From an uncultured Porticoccus sp. (lineage in GTDB: Bacteria > Pseudomonadota > Gammaproteobacteria > Pseudomonadales > Porticoccaceae), in assembly GCA_950063125.1 (NCBI GenBank), contig CATLZI010000093.1, forward strand, positions 1 through 7,862: 7,862 nt of DNA. Reading direction: 5' to 3'. This document shows positions 1 through 7,504 of this stretch, one piece after another (position 1 is the first letter of the stretch; the number at the start of each line of letters is the position of its first letter). The position numbers and the translations under genes are program-made. A model generated the notes under the pieces. It was not told the origin of the DNA, did not search any database, and saw only the letters and a list, made by a program, of their open reading frames with translations.

Positions 1-1773
1 ATCAGCCTCGGCCCGGGTCAGCTTCGCGGAGAAATCCGAATAAAATTGATCGAGCACCTGCTTCCATTCCAACTTGCCCTGGGCAATTTCGTCCAGATAG
101 GCTTCCATCGTGGCCGTAAAACCATAGTCCATCAGGTCTGTAAAATTTTCGTTCAAACGGTCCGTAACGACATCACCAATTTTCTCGGCATAGAAACGAC
201 GATTGTCGACCCGCACATACCCGCGATCCTGAATCGTGGAAATGATAGATGCGTAAGTCGATGGGCGACCAATGCCACGCTTTTCCAGCTCTTTGACCAG
301 GGATGCCTCTGAATAGCGGGCCGGGGGCTTGGTAAAATGCTGCATCGGGATCAACTTTTTCAGCAGCAGCCGGGCACCAACGGACATTTCAGGCAACTCG
401 ATGTCATCACCTTTTTTTGACATCGCAGGCAGCACTTTCAGGTAGCCATCAAACAGCGTCACCCGCCCTTTTGCGCGAAGTTCAAAGTCCTCTGCCCTCA
501 CTGTCACCGTGGTGCTGGTAAATTGTGCCGGCACCATTTGGCAGGCGACAAATTGCTGCCAGATTAACCGATACAGTTTTTTGGCATCCTCCTCCATCGC
601 ATCCAGGTCGCCTGGCTTAATATCAATATTGGAAGGCCTTATCGCTTCATGCGCCTCCTGGGCACCGGCTTTACTGCCATAAATCGTGGGCTTTTCAGGC
701 AGGTAGTCAGCGCCGTAGCGCGTTTTGATAAAGTCACGGCAGATGCTCACCGCATCAGCACTGAGGTTGGTGGAGTCTGTTCGCATGTAGGTGATATAAC
801 CACCTTCGTAAAGGCGCTGGGCAAGCATCATGGTTTTTTTCACCCCATAACCAAGCCGCGTGCTGGAGGCCTGTTGCAGGGTTGAGGTGATAAACGGTGC
901 CGACGGTTTACTGGAAGTGGGCTTGTCCTCACGGGCAATCACTTCGTAGGAAGCATTTTTCAGCGCGGCCAGCACGGCATCTGTCTGGCCCTGACTGACA
1001 GGCCTGAACTGATCGGCACCCTGTTTCTTCACCTCAAAGCGGACCAAGTCTTCCTCAGAGGTCTCCAGATCGGCGTGCACTGTCCAGTACTCTTCCGGTT
1101 CAAAAGCACGAATTTCACGTTCGCGCTCAACGATCAGTTTAACGGCTACCGACTGCACACGACCTGCAGAAAGCCCTCTGGCCACCTTACTCCAGAGCAA
1201 TGGCGACACCATAAAGCCAACGACCCTGTCGAGAAAGCGGCGGGCCTGTTGGGCGCTTACCCGGTTGGTATCGAGCTTGCCCGGTTTTTCGAAAGCCGCC
1301 TTGATCGCTTTTTTGGTGATTTCATTAAAGACAACACGCTGATAAAGATCGGGATCACCACCGATGGCTTCCATGAGGTGCCAGGCAATCGCTTCCCCCT
1401 CCCTGTCAAGGTCCGTGGCGAGATAGATATGATCCGCATCCTTGGCCAGCTTTTTCAACTCAGCGACAACTTTTTCCTTGCCGGGCAAAATCTCATAGCG
1501 CGCTTTCCAGCCATGCTCGGGGTCTATTCCCATGCGATTGACCAGCTGCTCCCTGGCTCTTCTGGCGCGCTGTTTTGCTTTTTCATCGTCCGACAGCTTG
1601 CGGGTGGCCGCAGCAGTCCTGGCCCGTTCTTTTGGGTCTGCAGTTTTACCACCACCCGTAGGCAGATCCCGAATATGCCCGATACTCGACTTCACAATAA
1701 AGTCGTTGCCGAGATATTTGTTGATCGTTTTCGCCTTGGCCGGCGACTCGACGATAACCAGTGATTTACCCAT
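1..1773 (-). CDS. topA: DNA topoisomerase I (type IA), 3' part missing at window edge
   Basis: Type IA topoisomerase that relaxes negatively supercoiled DNA by cutting and rejoining one strand through a 5'-phosphotyrosine link in the cytoplasm. The visible 591 codons read without a break from the ATG at 1773. The Toprim domain begins with [11 protein letters not shown] (residues 6-16) and carries DLDREGE at 121-127, giving acidic metal ligands D121, D123 and E125. The active-site tyrosine is Y329 in the ITYMRTDS motif. Further family blocks are [28 protein letters not shown] and [15 protein letters not shown] lysine/arginine/alanine-rich insertion at about residues 42-73 matches the charged insertion of gammaproteobacterial TopA. 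E. coli TopA has about 865 residues, so the C-terminal zinc-finger and DNA-binding region lies outside the window. The start fits the conserved [10 protein letters not shown] beginning, although the purine-rich AGGA upstream is rather far from it. Identification is firm. Confidence 0.98.
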   Translation of the reverse strand, partial: MGKSLVIVESPAKAKTINKYLGNDFIVKSSIGHIRDLPTGGGKTADPKERARTAAATRKLSDDEKAKQRARRAREQLVNRMGIDPEHGWKARYEILPGKEKVVAELKKLAKDADHIYLATDLDREGEAIAWHLMEAIGGDPDLYQRVVFNEITKKAIKAAFEKPGKLDTNRVSAQQARRFLDRVVGFMVSPLLWSKVARGLSAGRVQSVAVKLIVEREREIRAFEPEEYWTVHADLETSEEDLVRFEVKKQGADQFRPVSQGQTDAVLAALKNASYEVIAREDKPTSSKPSAPFITSTLQQASSTRLGYGVKKTMMLAQRLYEGGYITYMRTDSTNLSADAVSICRDFIKTRYGADYLPEKPTIYGSKAGAQEAHEAIRPSNIDIKPGDLDAMEEDAKKLYRLIWQQFVACQMVPAQFTSTTVTVRAEDFELRAKGRVTLFDGYLKVLPAMSKKGDDIELPEMSVGARLLLKKLIPMQHFTKPPARYSEASLVKELEKRGIGRPSTYASIISTIQDRGYVRVDNRRFYAEKIGDVVTDRLNENFTDLMDYGFTATMEAYLDEIAQGKLEWKQVLDQFYSDFSAKLTRAEAD

Positions 1774-1848
1774 GAAGCAGCCGTTTATCCTGTAGATTGA
1801 TAGCCCAAAGTGCTACCAGATGGCACCACAAAAGCCTGAAAGGGAGCG

Positions 1849-1879
1849 AATATACATGTCCCGCCGGTGGTTTGGTCAA
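1849..1879 (-). promoter_or_regulatory. Candidate sigma-70 promoter for topA
   Basis: On the minus strand, TTGACC (1874-1879) is followed after 19 bases by TATATT (1849-1854). Each hexamer matches five of six consensus positions, but the spacer is longer than the preferred 17. Transcription would start near 1842 and give a leader of about 70 bases before topA. The -35 begins just past the stop codon of the upstream gene, so topA could be expressed both from here and by read-through. This is inferred from sequence only. Confidence 0.4.
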
Positions 1880-1888
1880 GGTAATTTT

Positions 1889-2413
1889 TCACTCGGCAGC
1901 CAATCTATCGAGTAACTCTTCGGGCCGGATCGCACTTCTGAGGTGCTTCAACTGGGTATCTATCCGGTCAATATCCGCCAGCTCACCACGCTCCTGCCAG
2001 ACAATGGCTACACCCTCACGGTTGACCTCAACAGCGATTACGTCAGTTGGCAGTGCCGACAGTACTGTCCCAATAACCGGTATTAAACGGTCATTGGCCT
2101 CATGGCCCAACCATTGCCAGCCCTCCCAGGGAGAGTGGTCGCCACGGCGGGTGCCCCGAACCAACAGCCACTTTTCCATCCGGGAAAATGGCGATGGACT
2201 GGAGTCTGGCACCCAAAGCAGGGTATAACCTGCGTATTCAAGACGACCTTCTCCCTCTCTGGCATCGGGGGCATGCACGAGTCGCACCCGAAGTCCACGG
2301 GACGAAGCCAGACGTCGCATCTCCGTGATCATTTTCTGACGAGGGCTCTGGCGAAACCAGAGTAGCGGTGAAATGATAAGCGCCAGTATCAGTAGAATTA
2401 ACAAATAGGTCAT
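1889..2413 (-). CDS. Uncharacterised membrane-anchored protein upstream of topA
   Basis: A 174-residue protein of unknown function. Residues 2-19 form one strongly hydrophobic segment (LLILLILALIISPLLW), followed at once by a basic stretch (RQSPRQK). This suggests a single N-terminal membrane anchor with the rest in the cytoplasm. The soluble part is rich in W, R and E, with a tryptophan-rich middle (SPWEGWQWLG, about residues 93-102) and a charged, probably helical C-terminus. No catalytic motif was recognised. It lies in the same direction as topA, ending 115 bases before it, and starts 61 bases from a divergent universal stress gene. I recall hypothetical proteins of similar size and layout beside topA in Pseudomonas, which would make it a conserved but unassigned family; this is from memory. 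The Shine-Dalgarno is poor (AAGG, 12 bases before the ATG), but the start gives a complete membrane segment. The gene is very likely real; its function is unknown. Confidence 0.85.
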   Translation of the reverse strand: MTYLLILLILALIISPLLWFRQSPRQKMITEMRRLASSRGLRVRLVHAPDAREGEGRLEYAGYTLLWVPDSSPSPFSRMEKWLLVRGTRRGDHSPWEGWQWLGHEANDRLIPVIGTVLSALPTDVIAVEVNREGVAIVWQERGELADIDRIDTQLKHLRSAIRPEELLDRLAAE

Positions 2414-2474
2414 TATCTGCTACAACCTTATATACTTGAGAAAGCGTTGATAAACCAGTTACGGGAGATACTTC
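2414..2474. promoter_or_regulatory. Divergent intergenic region between the membrane-anchored gene and the Usp gene
   Basis: This 61-base, AT-rich gap separates two divergently transcribed genes, so it or the flanking coding ends must hold promoters for both. A palindromic TATATA (2429-2434) could act as a -10 element, but no convincing -35 sits at the right distance on either strand. A good Shine-Dalgarno, GGGAG (2463-2467), serves the plus-strand gene at 2475. Exact promoters cannot be assigned. Confidence 0.3.
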
Positions 2475-2903
2475 ATGTCCGCCTATAAACACATTTTGAT
2501 CGGTCTGGACCTATCTCCAGAATCACAGCAAGTGGTCGAAAGAGTCAAGTCCCTGTTTCACAACAGTGACTGCCAATTGAGCCTTGTTCATGTACAGGAG
2601 CCATTGTCATTTGCCTACGGCGGTGACATCCCTATGGACCTTACCGAGGTCCAATACCAACTGGAGGAGCAGGCGAAACAGCGTTTGACTGCCATCGGCA
2701 AAGATCTAGGAGTTCCCATTGAGAGCCAACATGTGATCATCGGCCAACCCGCCCAGGAAATGCACCGGTTTGCCAATGACAACAATGTGGATCTGATTAT
2801 AGTCGGTAGCCACGGCCGTCATGGTATCAGCCTGATACTTGGCTCAACGGCGACCGGTGTACTGCATGGCTCCCAATGCGATGTGCTGGCGGTCCGGGTA
2901 TAA
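2475..2903 (+). CDS. Universal stress protein, UspA family
   Basis: A 142-residue single-domain protein of the UspA family, small cytoplasmic alpha/beta proteins that are often dimeric and accumulate under starvation or other stress. The N-terminus (KHILIGLDLSPES, residues 5-17) is the first beta strand with the conserved aspartate D12. The C-terminal signature is GSHGRHG (111-117) followed by GST (123-125) and the last strand CDVLAVRV. The glycine pattern is G-x2-G-x8-G-S, one residue shorter than the G-x2-G-x9-G-S/T ATP-binding pattern of MJ0577-type proteins. I believe this shorter form is common in gammaproteobacterial members, so ATP binding cannot be assumed. The length is typical. GGGAG about seven bases before the ATG supports the start. 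A probable terminator follows directly, suggesting a single-gene transcript. The stress that induces it cannot be told from sequence. Confidence 0.95.
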   Translation: MSAYKHILIGLDLSPESQQVVERVKSLFHNSDCQLSLVHVQEPLSFAYGGDIPMDLTEVQYQLEEQAKQRLTAIGKDLGVPIESQHVIIGQPAQEMHRFANDNNVDLIIVGSHGRHGISLILGSTATGVLHGSQCDVLAVRV

Positions 2904-2925
2904 GCCGGGCATCCGGGCTTTTATT
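2903..2925 (+). terminator. Probable Rho-independent terminator after the Usp gene
   Basis: The stem AGCCGG (2903-2908) pairs with CCGGGCT (2913-2919), with one bulged G and a GCAT loop. The run TTTTATT follows from the end of the stem. It begins at the last base of the stop codon of the universal stress gene. The stem is short and the T run is interrupted, so it may be only moderately efficient. Confidence 0.5.
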
Positions 2926-3011
2926 GATCCGGGTATCTAATTTCGCAAGACCTGTCTAACATGTTTGTGGTTCAACTCATTTGCCTTTCAAGGAATACAA
3001 ACCAAACCTTT

Positions 3012-4979
3012 ATGAAAAAATGTCATGGCAGCGTCGTCGGCACCCTTTTACTGGCAGTATGCGTGCTATTACCGGGTACCCCTTTTGCCAGAAACCCGAC
3101 CCTCGACGAACAGCGCGCGCTCTACCGCGAAGCCAAAATTGCAGTGGCAAGAGGCAGCGAAGCCAATGTTCACAGACTTGTCAATGCCCTCGGAGATTAC
3201 CCCCTAAAACCGCACATCGAATTTTTATGGTTAAGCGAACGGTTGAGGCATGCGAAAACCAATGAGGTTTCGACCTTCCTCAATAATTACGAAGACAGTT
3301 CCCTGGCCAACCGACTGCGCTATCGCTGGCTCGACACCTTGCGCAGCCAGGGGCGAGAACAGGATTTTCTCGCCTATTACCGACCAGCCAGTGCCAGCAC
3401 GGAGCAGCAGTGTTATTTTCACCACATAAACCTGAGCAGAGGGAACAAGGAACCTTTTCTGGCAGAAGCCATTAACCTCTGGAGCGTTGGGAAATCCCAG
3501 CCCAATGGTTGTGATCCGCTTTTTGATTACCTGATTGCCAACCAGCACATCACTGATGAAATTGCCTGGAATCGCTACTCGGCCGCTGTTCTGAATCATC
3601 AGTACCGGCTGGCACGCTACCTCCAGCGTTTTTTCACGTCGGATCGCTACCAGCTGCTGGCCAATAATTTCCTGAAGGTAGACCTTGAGCACGAACTCAT
3701 AGGCAACTACTCATTGTTCAGTGATTTTAACGACGCACTGAGCGGCGATGAAGTCCATGCCATCATTGTCCATGGGTTGACTCACATGGCAAGAACCGAT
3801 GCAACCACTGCCCTCAAACACTGGAGTTATTACCAACAGATCCACCCCTTTACCAGCGAGCAGAGAAAATTGGTCGTGACAGACCTGGTCAAGGGTCTTT
3901 ATAACCAGGAACACCCTGATGTTGCAGACAACTATCTGGTTGATTATCTCGACATTGTTGATCCGACCCTGCTGGAATGGCGTACCCGGGAATTTATCAG
4001 TCAGGCGGATTGGCAAAGTGTTCTCACCTGGATAGAACGCATGCCGCTCCAACTCCGGGAGACCGACCGCTGGCTCTACTGGCGGGCCCGGGCGGCAGAC
4101 CTCAACCACACTGCCAAACAACCACCGGAGCAAAACAGCGCCTATCAGGTACTGTCCCGCAGTCGCAGTTTCTACGGTTTTCTTGCCAGCGAATGGACCA
4201 CCAATGGCTATTCAATGGCCTTTAAGAAAACCCGTGTCTCTCAAACCGAGATCGCTGAACTGAAAAACAAACCGGGGATTCTTAGAACCCGGGAATTTGT
4301 CTTCCATGAAGATTATCTGGCCGCCCGTCGGGACTGGTACCACACCACACGCAACTTCACCGAACAGCAGTGGATTACCGCAGCCCATATTGCCACCAGC
4401 TGGCAGTGGCACAACGGGGCCATCACCAGCATGATCAGCGCTGGTTTCTGGGATGACATCAACCTGAGGTTCCCTCTGGCGTTCAAGGAAGCGTTTTACA
4501 GTCACGCAGAAAAAACCGGGGTCCCGGTGCATTTGCTGTTTGCTGTGGCACGTCAGGAAAGTGCTCTCGCACAGGACGTACAATCCCACGCCGGGGCAAG
4601 GGGGCTGATGCAACTGATGCCGGCAACGGCCAGGGAAACGGCTCGCAAACACGGTATCAGCTACCGTGGCAGCCATCAGCTGTTTGAGCCGGAAATCAAT
4701 ATTACGCTGGGCAGTCGCTATTATCGGGAAATGTTGCAGCGCTTTGACAACAATCGGATTCTCGCCACAGCTGCATACAACGCTGGCCCCCACCGGGTCA
4801 GCACCTGGTTGAAAAAAAGCCAGGGATCACTGCCCTTTGATGCGTGGATTGAAACAATTCCCTTCCTGGAAACACGCAATTATGTGCAAAACGTCCTGGC
4901 GTTTTCCATGATCTATGCCCACCACCTGGAAAGTGAAGCTCGCATCCTCTCGGAAAAAGAAAAACGGCGTCGACTATGA
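3012..4979 (+). CDS. slt: Soluble lytic murein transglycosylase (Slt70 type)
   Basis: A periplasmic enzyme that cleaves the MurNAc-GlcNAc bond of peptidoglycan without water, leaving 1,6-anhydro-MurNAc ends. It takes part in wall turnover and recycling. From the ATG at 3012 it is 655 residues, close to E. coli Slt70 (645). Residues 1-26 form a signal peptide (MKK, then [10 protein letters not shown], ending TPFA). About 27-400 is the helical, repeat-rich ring (U domain), then a linker domain. The lysozyme-like catalytic domain starts near 490. It contains ARQESAL with the catalytic glutamate E516, [10 protein letters not shown] (531-540), and ATAAYNAGP (585-593), with a conserved tyrosine in [10 protein letters not shown] after it. 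An ATG at 2961 is in frame, but it would put 17 extra residues before the signal peptide. AAGGAA (2990-2995) is 16 bases from the chosen ATG, which is too far for a good Shine-Dalgarno. The LAVC sequence does not fit a lipobox, so it is not called a lipoprotein. The stop overlaps the tatD start. Confidence 0.96.
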   Translation: MKKCHGSVVGTLLLAVCVLLPGTPFARNPTLDEQRALYREAKIAVARGSEANVHRLVNALGDYPLKPHIEFLWLSERLRHAKTNEVSTFLNNYEDSSLANRLRYRWLDTLRSQGREQDFLAYYRPASASTEQQCYFHHINLSRGNKEPFLAEAINLWSVGKSQPNGCDPLFDYLIANQHITDEIAWNRYSAAVLNHQYRLARYLQRFFTSDRYQLLANNFLKVDLEHELIGNYSLFSDFNDALSGDEVHAIIVHGLTHMARTDATTALKHWSYYQQIHPFTSEQRKLVVTDLVKGLYNQEHPDVADNYLVDYLDIVDPTLLEWRTREFISQADWQSVLTWIERMPLQLRETDRWLYWRARAADLNHTAKQPPEQNSAYQVLSRSRSFYGFLASEWTTNGYSMAFKKTRVSQTEIAELKNKPGILRTREFVFHEDYLAARRDWYHTTRNFTEQQWITAAHIATSWQWHNGAITSMISAGFWDDINLRFPLAFKEAFYSHAEKTGVPVHLLFAVARQESALAQDVQSHAGARGLMQLMPATARETARKHGISYRGSHQLFEPEINITLGSRYYREMLQRFDNNRILATAAYNAGPHRVSTWLKKSQGSLPFDAWIETIPFLETRNYVQNVLAFSMIYAHHLESEARILSEKEKRRRL

Positions 4980-5797
4980 ATGACGCACCAAACAGCACAC
5001 CACTGGTCGATATCGGGGTAAACCTGAGCAATCCCTGCTTTCTGGATGACTGGCAGAGTGTGCTGCAACGAGCGCTGGATGCCCATGTTACCCAGCTGAT
5101 TCTGACCGGCACAAATCTGGCGGAAAGTGAGGAGGTCCTCAGCCTTTGCCAACAATCCGGCGACGACTTCCCCGACATGCTTTACAGCACCTGCGGCATC
5201 CATCCCCATGAGGCAAAGCAGTACTCCGCCGAGACAGGCGCTCAACTCCGCTCGCTGGCAGAGGCACCCCAGGTCGTGGCTATTGGTGAAACCGGGCTCG
5301 ACTTCAATCGCAACTATTCCCCACCCAGTGACCAGGAAAGGGCCTTCGAGGCACAACTGGAACTGGCCATCGAATTACAGCTGCCGGTTTTCATGCACGA
5401 GCGGGATGCCCACCAGCGCCAATTTGAGATCCTCAAGAACTACCGCGATGAGCTGCCGGACGGCGTGATCCACTGCTTTACCGGCGATCGGCAGGCGCTG
5501 TTCAACTATCTCGATCTGGACCTGCATATCGGCATCACGGGGTGGATCTGTGATGAACGGCGCGGCGAGCAACTTCAAGCACTGGTGAGCAGCATCCCAC
5601 TCAACCGGCTGATGCTGGAAACTGATGCTCCTTTTCTACTGCCCAGAACCCTGCGGCCGCGACCCAAAAAACGTCGCAATGAGCCCGCTTTTCTGCCCTG
5701 GGTACTGGAGGAAGTTGCCAGATGCCGACAGCAATCAGCGGCCGTTATCGCCGAACAAACCACTGTGACGGCCAAACGTTTTTTCAGATTAAGCTAG
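4976..5797 (+). CDS. tatD: TatD metal-dependent deoxyribonuclease
   Basis: A 273-residue TIM-barrel metal-dependent hydrolase of the TatD family. E. coli TatD is a cytoplasmic 3'-5' exonuclease acting on single-stranded DNA and RNA, linked to repair of oxidative damage. It resembles E. coli TatD itself rather than the paralogues YcfH and YjjV. It starts with VDIGVNLS (D12) where the paralogues have an HxH motif, and has GIHPHE (74-79), [12 protein letters not shown] (102-113, metal ligand E105), FMHERDAH (139-146, H141), IHCFTG (165-170, H166), [12 protein letters not shown] (186-197) and [10 protein letters not shown] (215-224, D217). RRNEPAFLP near 233-241 is also typical. The ATG overlaps the slt stop in an ATGA junction, which points to one transcript with translational coupling. 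It is not next to tatABC here. The C-terminus is complete and no defect is seen. Confidence 0.96.
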   Translation: MNDAPNSTPLVDIGVNLSNPCFLDDWQSVLQRALDAHVTQLILTGTNLAESEEVLSLCQQSGDDFPDMLYSTCGIHPHEAKQYSAETGAQLRSLAEAPQVVAIGETGLDFNRNYSPPSDQERAFEAQLELAIELQLPVFMHERDAHQRQFEILKNYRDELPDGVIHCFTGDRQALFNYLDLDLHIGITGWICDERRGEQLQALVSSIPLNRLMLETDAPFLLPRTLRPRPKKRRNEPAFLPWVLEEVARCRQQSAAVIAEQTTVTAKRFFRLS

Positions 5798-5844
5798 GAC
5801 CTGCTCACCCCTCTTCAATACCGATCGACTCATTTACCCGCAAC

Positions 5845-5858
5845 TCTGGACGGCCAGA
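5845..5858. repeat. Short perfect hairpin after tatD
   Basis: TCTGG (5845-5849) and CCAGA (5854-5858) form a perfect five-base-pair stem with the four-base loop ACGG. No T run follows on either side, so it is a poor candidate for an intrinsic terminator. It may have no function. Confidence 0.3.
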
Positions 5859-5864
5859 TCGATT

Positions 5865-5893
5865 AAGCTAAACTGGTACAGAAACTGTAGCTT
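5865..5893. repeat. Inverted repeat upstream of the haem protein gene, possible operator
   Basis: AAGCTA (5865-5870) and TAGCTT (5888-5893) are perfect inverted hexamers 17 bases apart. Between them lie a smaller inverted repeat, CTG-GTA-CAG (5873-5881), and two direct copies of AAACTG (5870-5875 and 5882-5887). The block ends just before the GGAG Shine-Dalgarno (5899-5902) of the next gene, where a regulator or leader-RNA structure could act. The arms are short, so chance is a real alternative. Confidence 0.3.
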
Positions 5894-5909
5894 TGAATGG
5901 AGCGCGCCC

Positions 5910-6479
5910 ATGGCTTGCAAGACAATATTTCGGAGTGTATTTTTTTGTGCTGTTATCACGATGCCCGCGCTGATAAATGCGGGCGGTGACCCTGTATCAG
6001 CACTCGAACAGCAAGCGGAAAGCATCGTCAAACAGTTTGCCGGCTCATTGCAACCACGTCTGCTGGAGGCAATCCAGACCGGTGGGCCGGTGGAAGCCAT
6101 CAGCGTCTGCGCCACGGCGGCACCGGAAATAGCCAATCGACTTAGTCGGGAAACCGGCTGGTCCGTCAAGCGGGTCAGCCTCAAGGCCCGCAACAAATCC
6201 GCTGAACCCGACCACTGGGAACGGAATACCCTTTTGCACTTTGAATCTCGCCTCGCCGCAGGAGAGATGCCTGCACAACTGACCCGGGCCAAACAGGTCG
6301 ATGGGCGGTTCCGCTACATGAAGGCTCAGATTGTTCAGCCACTATGCCTCAACTGCCATGGCAGCGCGCTCGATCCAGACGTTGCACAAGCACTGCAAAA
6401 CCATTACCCGGACGACGCCGCGACCGGCTATCAACTGGGCGAAATCCGTGGCGCATTCAGCTTGTCCGCTCCGCAGTAA
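5910..6479 (+). CDS. Secreted c-type haem protein, DUF3365 / Tll0287-like
   Basis: A 189-residue exported protein with one haem-c attachment motif, CLNCH (146-150), near the C-terminus. Residues 1-24 form a signal peptide (FFCAVITMPALINA), so haem would be attached in the periplasm. The body fits the DUF3365/Tll0287-like family, a PAS-like fold with a covalently bound c-type haem, sometimes used as a sensor input domain. Supporting blocks are GGPVEAISVC (58-67), WSVKRVSLKARN (84-95) and a C-terminal LGEIRGAFSL (176-185). In cyanobacterial Tll0287 the haem iron has a His/Cys pair of axial ligands. C67 in the AISVC block is the natural candidate for the Cys ligand, which is inference. No kinase or cyclase domain is attached, so the protein stands alone. 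GGAG seven bases before the ATG supports the start. It is 30 bases from the downstream dmeF-like gene and in the same reading frame. Its redox or sensory role is unproven. Confidence 0.88.
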   Translation: MACKTIFRSVFFCAVITMPALINAGGDPVSALEQQAESIVKQFAGSLQPRLLEAIQTGGPVEAISVCATAAPEIANRLSRETGWSVKRVSLKARNKSAEPDHWERNTLLHFESRLAAGEMPAQLTRAKQVDGRFRYMKAQIVQPLCLNCHGSALDPDVAQALQNHYPDDAATGYQLGEIRGAFSLSAPQ

Positions 6480-6509
6480 CCGAACCAATCCGACGAATTC
6501 ATTCTTCCT

Positions 6510-7472
6510 ATGCACCAGGAACACTTACATCGCTGGCAACACCAGCACGACTTTTCCACGGCAAACGCCCATGGCGAGCGCCGCACCAAATATGTATTGA
6601 TACTGACTGCCGTCACGATGGTAGCGGAAATCACTGCCGGTACGGTATTTGGCTCAATGGCCCTGCTAGCAGACGGCTGGCACATGGGCACCCATGTGGC
6701 CGCCTTTATGATTACGATTTTTGCGTACCGTTATGCCCGAAAACATGCCGACAATCCGGCCTTCAGTTTCGGTACCGGCAAAGTCGGTGTGCTGGGGGGC
6801 TTTGCCAGTGCAGTGGCGCTGGCAGTTGTCGCCTTGATGATGCTGGTCGAGTCGCTACAGCGACTGGCATCTCCACAGCTGATTCAACTCGATGCCGCTA
6901 TCGCAGTGGCCGTGCTGGGACTGGTGGTCAATATCATTAGCGCCCTGCTGTTAAAAGATCACCATTCACACCAGCACCAGGACGGTGACGATACGCATCA
7001 GCAGACTGCCGAAGGTCATCGCGACCAAAACCTTTATGCCGCCTATATGCATGTACTGGCGGATGCTCTCACCTCGTTATTGGCCATTTTCGCGTTATTG
7101 TCGGCCAAGTATTTCGGCTGGTATGCACTGGACCCCGTGATGGGAATTGTCGGTGCAGCGATTATCACCTACTGGGCAATCGGTCTGATCCGGCAATCCA
7201 GCCCGATTTTATTGGACGGCGGCATGAGCGATTACTATCAGGAGCGAATTACCCGGGCCATTGAAGAGGATGCCGACAATCAAATAACGGACCTGCATAT
7301 CTGGAAGATCAGTGAGCACGACTACGCGGCGATTATCTCCCTTGTCACGCACCACCCCAGACCCACGGATTATTACAGATCACTACTGGCCGACTTTAAC
7401 TGGCTGTCACACCTGACCATCGAGGTGCACCGCTGTGAGGACAATCGTCTTACCGAACCCGGCATTAAATGA
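6510..7472 (+). CDS. dmeF: Cation diffusion facilitator, DmeF type (Co2+/Ni2+ exporter)
   Basis: An inner-membrane carrier of the cation diffusion facilitator family, which exports divalent metal in exchange for protons. The 320 residues give a histidine-rich N-terminus (MHQEHLHRWQHQH), six membrane segments at about 27-48, 52-73, 93-115, 127-147, 175-198 and 205-228, and a cytoplasmic ferredoxin-like C-terminal domain (from about 235, with ITDLHIWKISEHDY). The loop between segments 4 and 5 (about 150-170) is rich in H and D and probably binds metal. The likely transport site is H58 and H62 in ADGWHMGTH plus H181 and D185 in HVLADALTS. Ordinary zinc carriers have HxxxD in the first half, and here it is HxxxH. 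The blocks FGTGKVGVLGGFASA and LDPVMGIVGA are typical of DmeF, which exports cobalt and nickel. Metal choice is inferred from family resemblance. No Shine-Dalgarno is visible, but a stop lies 10 codons upstream in frame and no other ATG is available. It may depend on translation of the preceding gene. Confidence 0.92.
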   Translation: MHQEHLHRWQHQHDFSTANAHGERRTKYVLILTAVTMVAEITAGTVFGSMALLADGWHMGTHVAAFMITIFAYRYARKHADNPAFSFGTGKVGVLGGFASAVALAVVALMMLVESLQRLASPQLIQLDAAIAVAVLGLVVNIISALLLKDHHSHQHQDGDDTHQQTAEGHRDQNLYAAYMHVLADALTSLLAIFALLSAKYFGWYALDPVMGIVGAAIITYWAIGLIRQSSPILLDGGMSDYYQERITRAIEEDADNQITDLHIWKISEHDYAAIISLVTHHPRPTDYYRSLLADFNWLSHLTIEVHRCEDNRLTEPGIK

Positions 7473-7504
7473 TTGGCCAGCACTCCCATCAAGGAAAAAG
7501 TTTT

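Noticed and set aside
1075..1764. A 229-codon plus-strand open frame
   Set aside because: It lies wholly antisense to topA, whose minus-strand reading has every family motif; the plus-strand translation shows no recognisable domain.
1797..2228. A 143-codon plus-strand frame across the topA upstream region
   Set aside because: It overlaps the minus-strand membrane-anchored gene, which has the more plausible protein (N-terminal membrane segment, conserved position); the plus frame lacks family features.
3012..3089. Lipoprotein signal in Slt (LAVC)
   Set aside because: The residue before the cysteine is valine, which does not fit a lipobox, and the sequence continues hydrophobic past the cysteine as in an ordinary signal peptide.
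3711..4793. Long minus-strand open frames of 140 and 193 codons
   Set aside because: They are antisense shadows of the slt coding sequence, which is intact with signal peptide and catalytic motifs.
5845..5858. TCTGG/CCAGA hairpin as terminator of the slt-tatD unit
   Set aside because: The stem is only five base pairs and there is no T run, so it was not called a terminator.
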